A stretch of 64,000 bases of DNA from NCBI GenBank assembly GCA_928212115.1, contig CAKMRJ010005634.1, positions 179,382,307 through 179,446,306 of the forward strand, written 5' to 3'. The notes beneath the pieces are model-generated. The model saw nothing but the letters and a program-made list of their open reading frames with translations. It had not been told where the DNA came from and searched no databases. The position numbers and the translations under genes were made by a program. Shown in pieces: positions 60,527 through 64,000 of this stretch. Position 1 is the stretch's first letter. The number at the start of each line of letters is the position of its first letter. Source of the DNA: Lactuca virosa. Lineage: Eukaryota > Streptophyta > Magnoliopsida > Asterales > Asteraceae.

Positions 60527-63328
60527 TGTGACAACCGTCAAATTTCGGTCAAGTCAAAGTCAAACAAAGTCAACAAGTCAAACCGGTCAACTCCAATAAC
60601 CCTTGTATGTTAGGGTTTACGTTATGTAATCACTGTACAATTCGCTATTTAATGAGGAGAAAACATCATTTGGAAAATTCATGGTTTGATTTTCCTTAGC
60701 CTTAACAGTGCTAAACAACGAACCAAGCGATAAACACTATTGCACAATCATCGGGATTGTGTAGGACACTAAATCATGGCTTAACGGGTTTACGGACTTT
60801 GCGTTTTCAAAGCCAAAAAACACTCAAAAGGTCTCAAAGAACTCTCTCTCAATCTCTTTCACTCCATCTCTCTCTATTAAGAAATCTCTCCCAAATCTCT
60901 CTCAAAAGTTCCTTTAACTTTTTGTAATCATTCGGGTCATCACGACCCTTAAAACCGGGTCAAAAACACTTGAAACGGGGGTAAAAACGGGTAAAATAGC
61001 CTTAAGGACCCAAAACCGAAGCTTCAGGACCGAAGCCTCGCCCCGAAGTGCTCAGGACCGAAGCCTCAGACTGAAATGCTCAGGACCGAAGCCTCGGACC
61101 GAAGCCTCAGGACCGAAGCCTCAGGTCCGAAGCCTCAGGTCCGAACCTCGGCCCAAGACCGAGCAACTTCGCAGATTCAGCTTTTTTTTTTTTTCCGGTT
61201 TTCGACTACGACTTCGTTTTAACTCCGTTTTTCATATTTTAACGTGGGATTTTCACCCAAAACTTAATTTTTAAAACTAAGGCCCCAAAATATATAAATC
61301 TCCAGGGTTTTTATAAAAAATTATTAAAAGAATTATGGGTTGAACTAATTATTGAGGGAATATTTGCTTTTCCTTAATTTTATGGCAAAAAGCAAACCAC
61401 CACCACCTCACTCTATGATTAGTCACTCTTTCCCACTACCCCTTGTCTCCTTAGTGGACCTTTACAACCCACAATCTCCAGCTCTTCCCACGTCTAAGAG
61501 CTGGAGGATTGATCATCTCTCCTCATTCTCCATAAAGTTCTTTCATTCTACACCTTAGCAACCAAAAGGACACTCTCCAAAATTCTCTCATCTTTTCTCT
61601 CAACTTCAAGAACTTCAAGGCTTTCTTCAGGGTTTCTTTCTTCAATTAGTAAGTATCTTCATCATTCATATAATTATTACACCACCATTCTACTCAATTC
61701 ATTATATCTTACACAAATTCCATCTTATTCGGTGTTTAGATTCTCGAATCATCAAGACATCTTCTTAGTGTTCTTGTGGTTGAATACTTCCTCTCTCTCA
61801 CTTTCATCTACTGAAACCACATAAGGTGAGTTCATACCCCTACATTTACATATTTTCTTAGTTTTTAAGGGGGGAAACACAAGTAAAATCATCAAGAACA
61901 CAATTAAACTTTTTCTAACAGATTACATCAGAAAAGATGGACTTAATCACGGACTGTTTTGGTCAACTTAAATATTTTAGTTTCAAAACACTGTTCCAGG
62001 TGAAAGTAGTTCAAACTCTTACTTTAGCTTTAAAATGGCTACTTGCACATCTCCATATGATTTTTCTACAATTTATGGTGATTTTTACAAAAATGCCTGT
62101 CATTTCAGAGGCAAACCCGGACCAGTCTGTGATTATGAACATTTTCACCTCTGTTAGAGATCACTAAAAATCATGATAAAATTTACGAACAAATAGACTC
62201 ATATTCCAAACTCTCAAAATTTGCGGATTTGGATTTAGAGCTTTGATGATTTTTCTATAAATTTTCTAAGAACAGTAACAGAAACTGTATTCAACGAAAA
62301 GTTGCTGTTAATTTCATTTCACCTTGTAACATGTTGAGCAAGGTGTATATCTTTATGTCATATATGGTTATTGCAATATATACATTTTATCTTAATATTT
62401 AGACACACATCAGTTTACAAATGGATTTGGACATATAAATATAAAGAATAACAAGTGATTATAATCAAAGTACAACCGATACATTCAAACATTTAATAAA
62501 CTATTTTGAATATAGTTTGCATACATTACTACGTACTACCCTTGTTGATAAACTATAATAGGTATAGTTTATGATACATTACATAACACATAAATTTAAA
62601 AAGGGTACATTTATACAAAGGTTATTTTCATTAAGCAAGGTACGGCCATACGGTACCAAGTGTTCATAACACGTAATTCCGTTAATGACTTTTGTGAGAT
62701 TTACTTCAAATTACCATTAAGTCCTGTATTGTAACCAGAGTCTCCTGAGGGAGAGCGTGATACTTGTGTATAGATTATATTGGGTTTGACAAACCCACAC
62801 CTAAACTGCATGCAACAGTTAGACCGATAGGTCTGGGGTGACAAATGTCCTAACATTTCCGACGCCTGAAGAACGTCGTTTTAGGCAACCTTGGTCATAG
62901 TATGGTTATAATAAACTCACATAAAGTATTAATAAACATTGGAATTTACGGGAACTTCATTAAAATTTAACGAGTTTATGTCGATTTAAACTTGCATTGT
63001 TTTACTATAAATATGAACATTACTTGTACATTTCGGTCTTTGGGTTTAAGACTACATTTACACATTAAGGAAAATATTGGATTTTCTAACACAAATACTA
63101 CTTTTACAACGAAAGTTTTTAATAATACCAAACAAAAGCTTATGAACTCACCAACCTTTGTGTTGACACTTTTTTTAAACAACTTGTATTCTCAGGAAAT
63201 CATTAAACAGGTAACCAAGTGCATTTGAGGATGGGACGCTAAGGCGTCTACTATTTTCATATTTTGTCAAATAAATGTAATTGATTCGTAAACATGTAAT
63301 TCATACAATGATGTAACTTTTTCAATTA

Positions 63329-63366
<38 letters not shown>

Positions 63367-63467
63367 GTTGGTTTGCTTGAATTACTATTACAATTGTGTT
63401 ATGATACTATACATGAAGTCCTCCACCCCGGACATTTCCGCCATCCTTGGTTTGGGGGTGTGTGACA
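60527..63467 (+). repeat. LTR of a second Ty3/gypsy-type element
   Basis: Begins TGTGACAACCGTCAAATTTC and ends GGGGGTGTGTGACA, followed after three bases by a tRNA-Met primer-binding site, so this is the 5' LTR of a plus-strand element continuing past the window. Length 2,941. Contains a GGACCGAAGCCTCA minisatellite (61,015-61,150), an (AT)n run at 63,330-63,361 and incidental frames only. Ty3 assignment rests on LTR style and primer; no protein is visible. Confidence 0.8.
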
Positions 63468-63470
63468 GAT

Positions 63471-63486
63471 TGGTATCAGAGCCAGG
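63471..63486 (+). promoter_or_regulatory. primer-binding site (initiator tRNA-Met)
   Basis: TGGTATCAGAGCCAGG directly inside the LTR, complementary to initiator tRNA-Met. Same core as the site at 44,601-44,613 in the other element. Confidence 0.9.
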
Positions 63487-64000
63487 TTTATAGTGAATTA
63501 AGTATATCAAACCACATAAGATATACCAACTATAAACACAATTGGGGACTAATAGTCTCTGATTTGTGCATTTTTCAAATAAATATACTCTTTAAAAATA
63601 AATGATTTTCTTGATTAACGTATACATACATACATTACATGCTCGCATGGTATCATAACTAGTGAAAACATAAAGCAAAAGAAGAAGAGTTGAACATTTT
63701 GAGTATGCCTTAGTATATGTGGATTAAATCTGGGAAGGATATAGCCTGATCAACTATATCTGTCCGGGAATTGACTTGCATTACAGGGGGATGGTCAGGA
63801 TGGGCAACAAATCTAACAAACCTAATAACAGACTACAAAGGATACTGTAAGAACTCAAAACTAAACATTTACAAATACTATAGGAGTATTTTGTGTTACT
63901 ATAATAAATTATCTGAGAATTAAATAGGTCTTTATTTATAGATCAATAGCTGCTAAGTGGATGCGCTAAGGTCATATGTAACTAAGATGCTATGACTTAG
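63487..64000 (+). mobile_element. leader of the second Ty3-type element, cut by the window end
   Basis: Untranslated leader; no gag frame begins before the window ends. Confidence 0.7.

Overview
The window is nuclear DNA of a flowering plant, built almost entirely of nested transposable elements around one small host gene that is present twice. It carries both superfamilies of plant LTR retrotransposon, MULE transposons, Helitrons, a tRNA-derived SINE, a PIF/Harbinger-type MITE and VQ-motif genes, and it is AT-rich with many (AT)n tracts. The Ty3 LTRs are studded with ACTCGNCGAGT palindromes that I associate from memory with Lactuca (Asteraceae). That assignment is inference.

Layout. 1-5.54 kb: decayed Ty1/copia element on the minus strand, with a partial LTR at the window edge. 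6.55-34.0 kb: an ancient tandem duplication in which each copy holds a small VQ-motif gene (7,284-7,559 and 25,843-26,139, both minus). Copy A was opened by a 14.1-kb MULE (8,620-22,733) and took a 320-bp MITE. Copy B took a 1.34-kb Helitron and a separate 4.3-kb Helitron-like insertion, the latter carrying a SINE with a 16-bp target duplication. The paralogous copies act as each other's empty site for two of these insertions. 36.2-57.6 kb: a second MULE (36,231-57,640) split by a 9.8-kb Ty3/gypsy chromodomain element (36,896-46,716, TSD TAGTA). 57.7-59.0 kb: a non-autonomous Helitron inside an (AT)n tract. 59.5-60.5 kb: another Helitron 5' end. 60,527-63,467: one LTR of a Ty3-type element, then its primer-binding site, running off the window.

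The most notable content is the pair of MULEs. Each has matching terminal inverted repeats, a plus-strand transposase gene and, converging on it, a minus-strand multi-exon gene for a Ulp1-like (C48) cysteine protease. The transposases differ: MuDR type with a PB1-like N-terminus in MULE-1, FAR1 type in MULE-2. MULE-1 also carries a two-exon GRF zinc-finger/membrane gene, three coiled-coil reading frames, nine copies of a 190-bp satellite and arrays of an AGTAGTCAAA motif. Ulp1-carrying MULEs are known in plants (Kaonashi-type in Arabidopsis). Two in one window, on unrelated transposases, with a GRF gene and a satellite in one, is what I would look at first.

Most transposon genes are broken by stops and frameshifts. 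The two VQ genes are the only clearly intact host genes. The GRF gene and one coiled-coil frame are also open. I saw no tRNA, rRNA or CRISPR.
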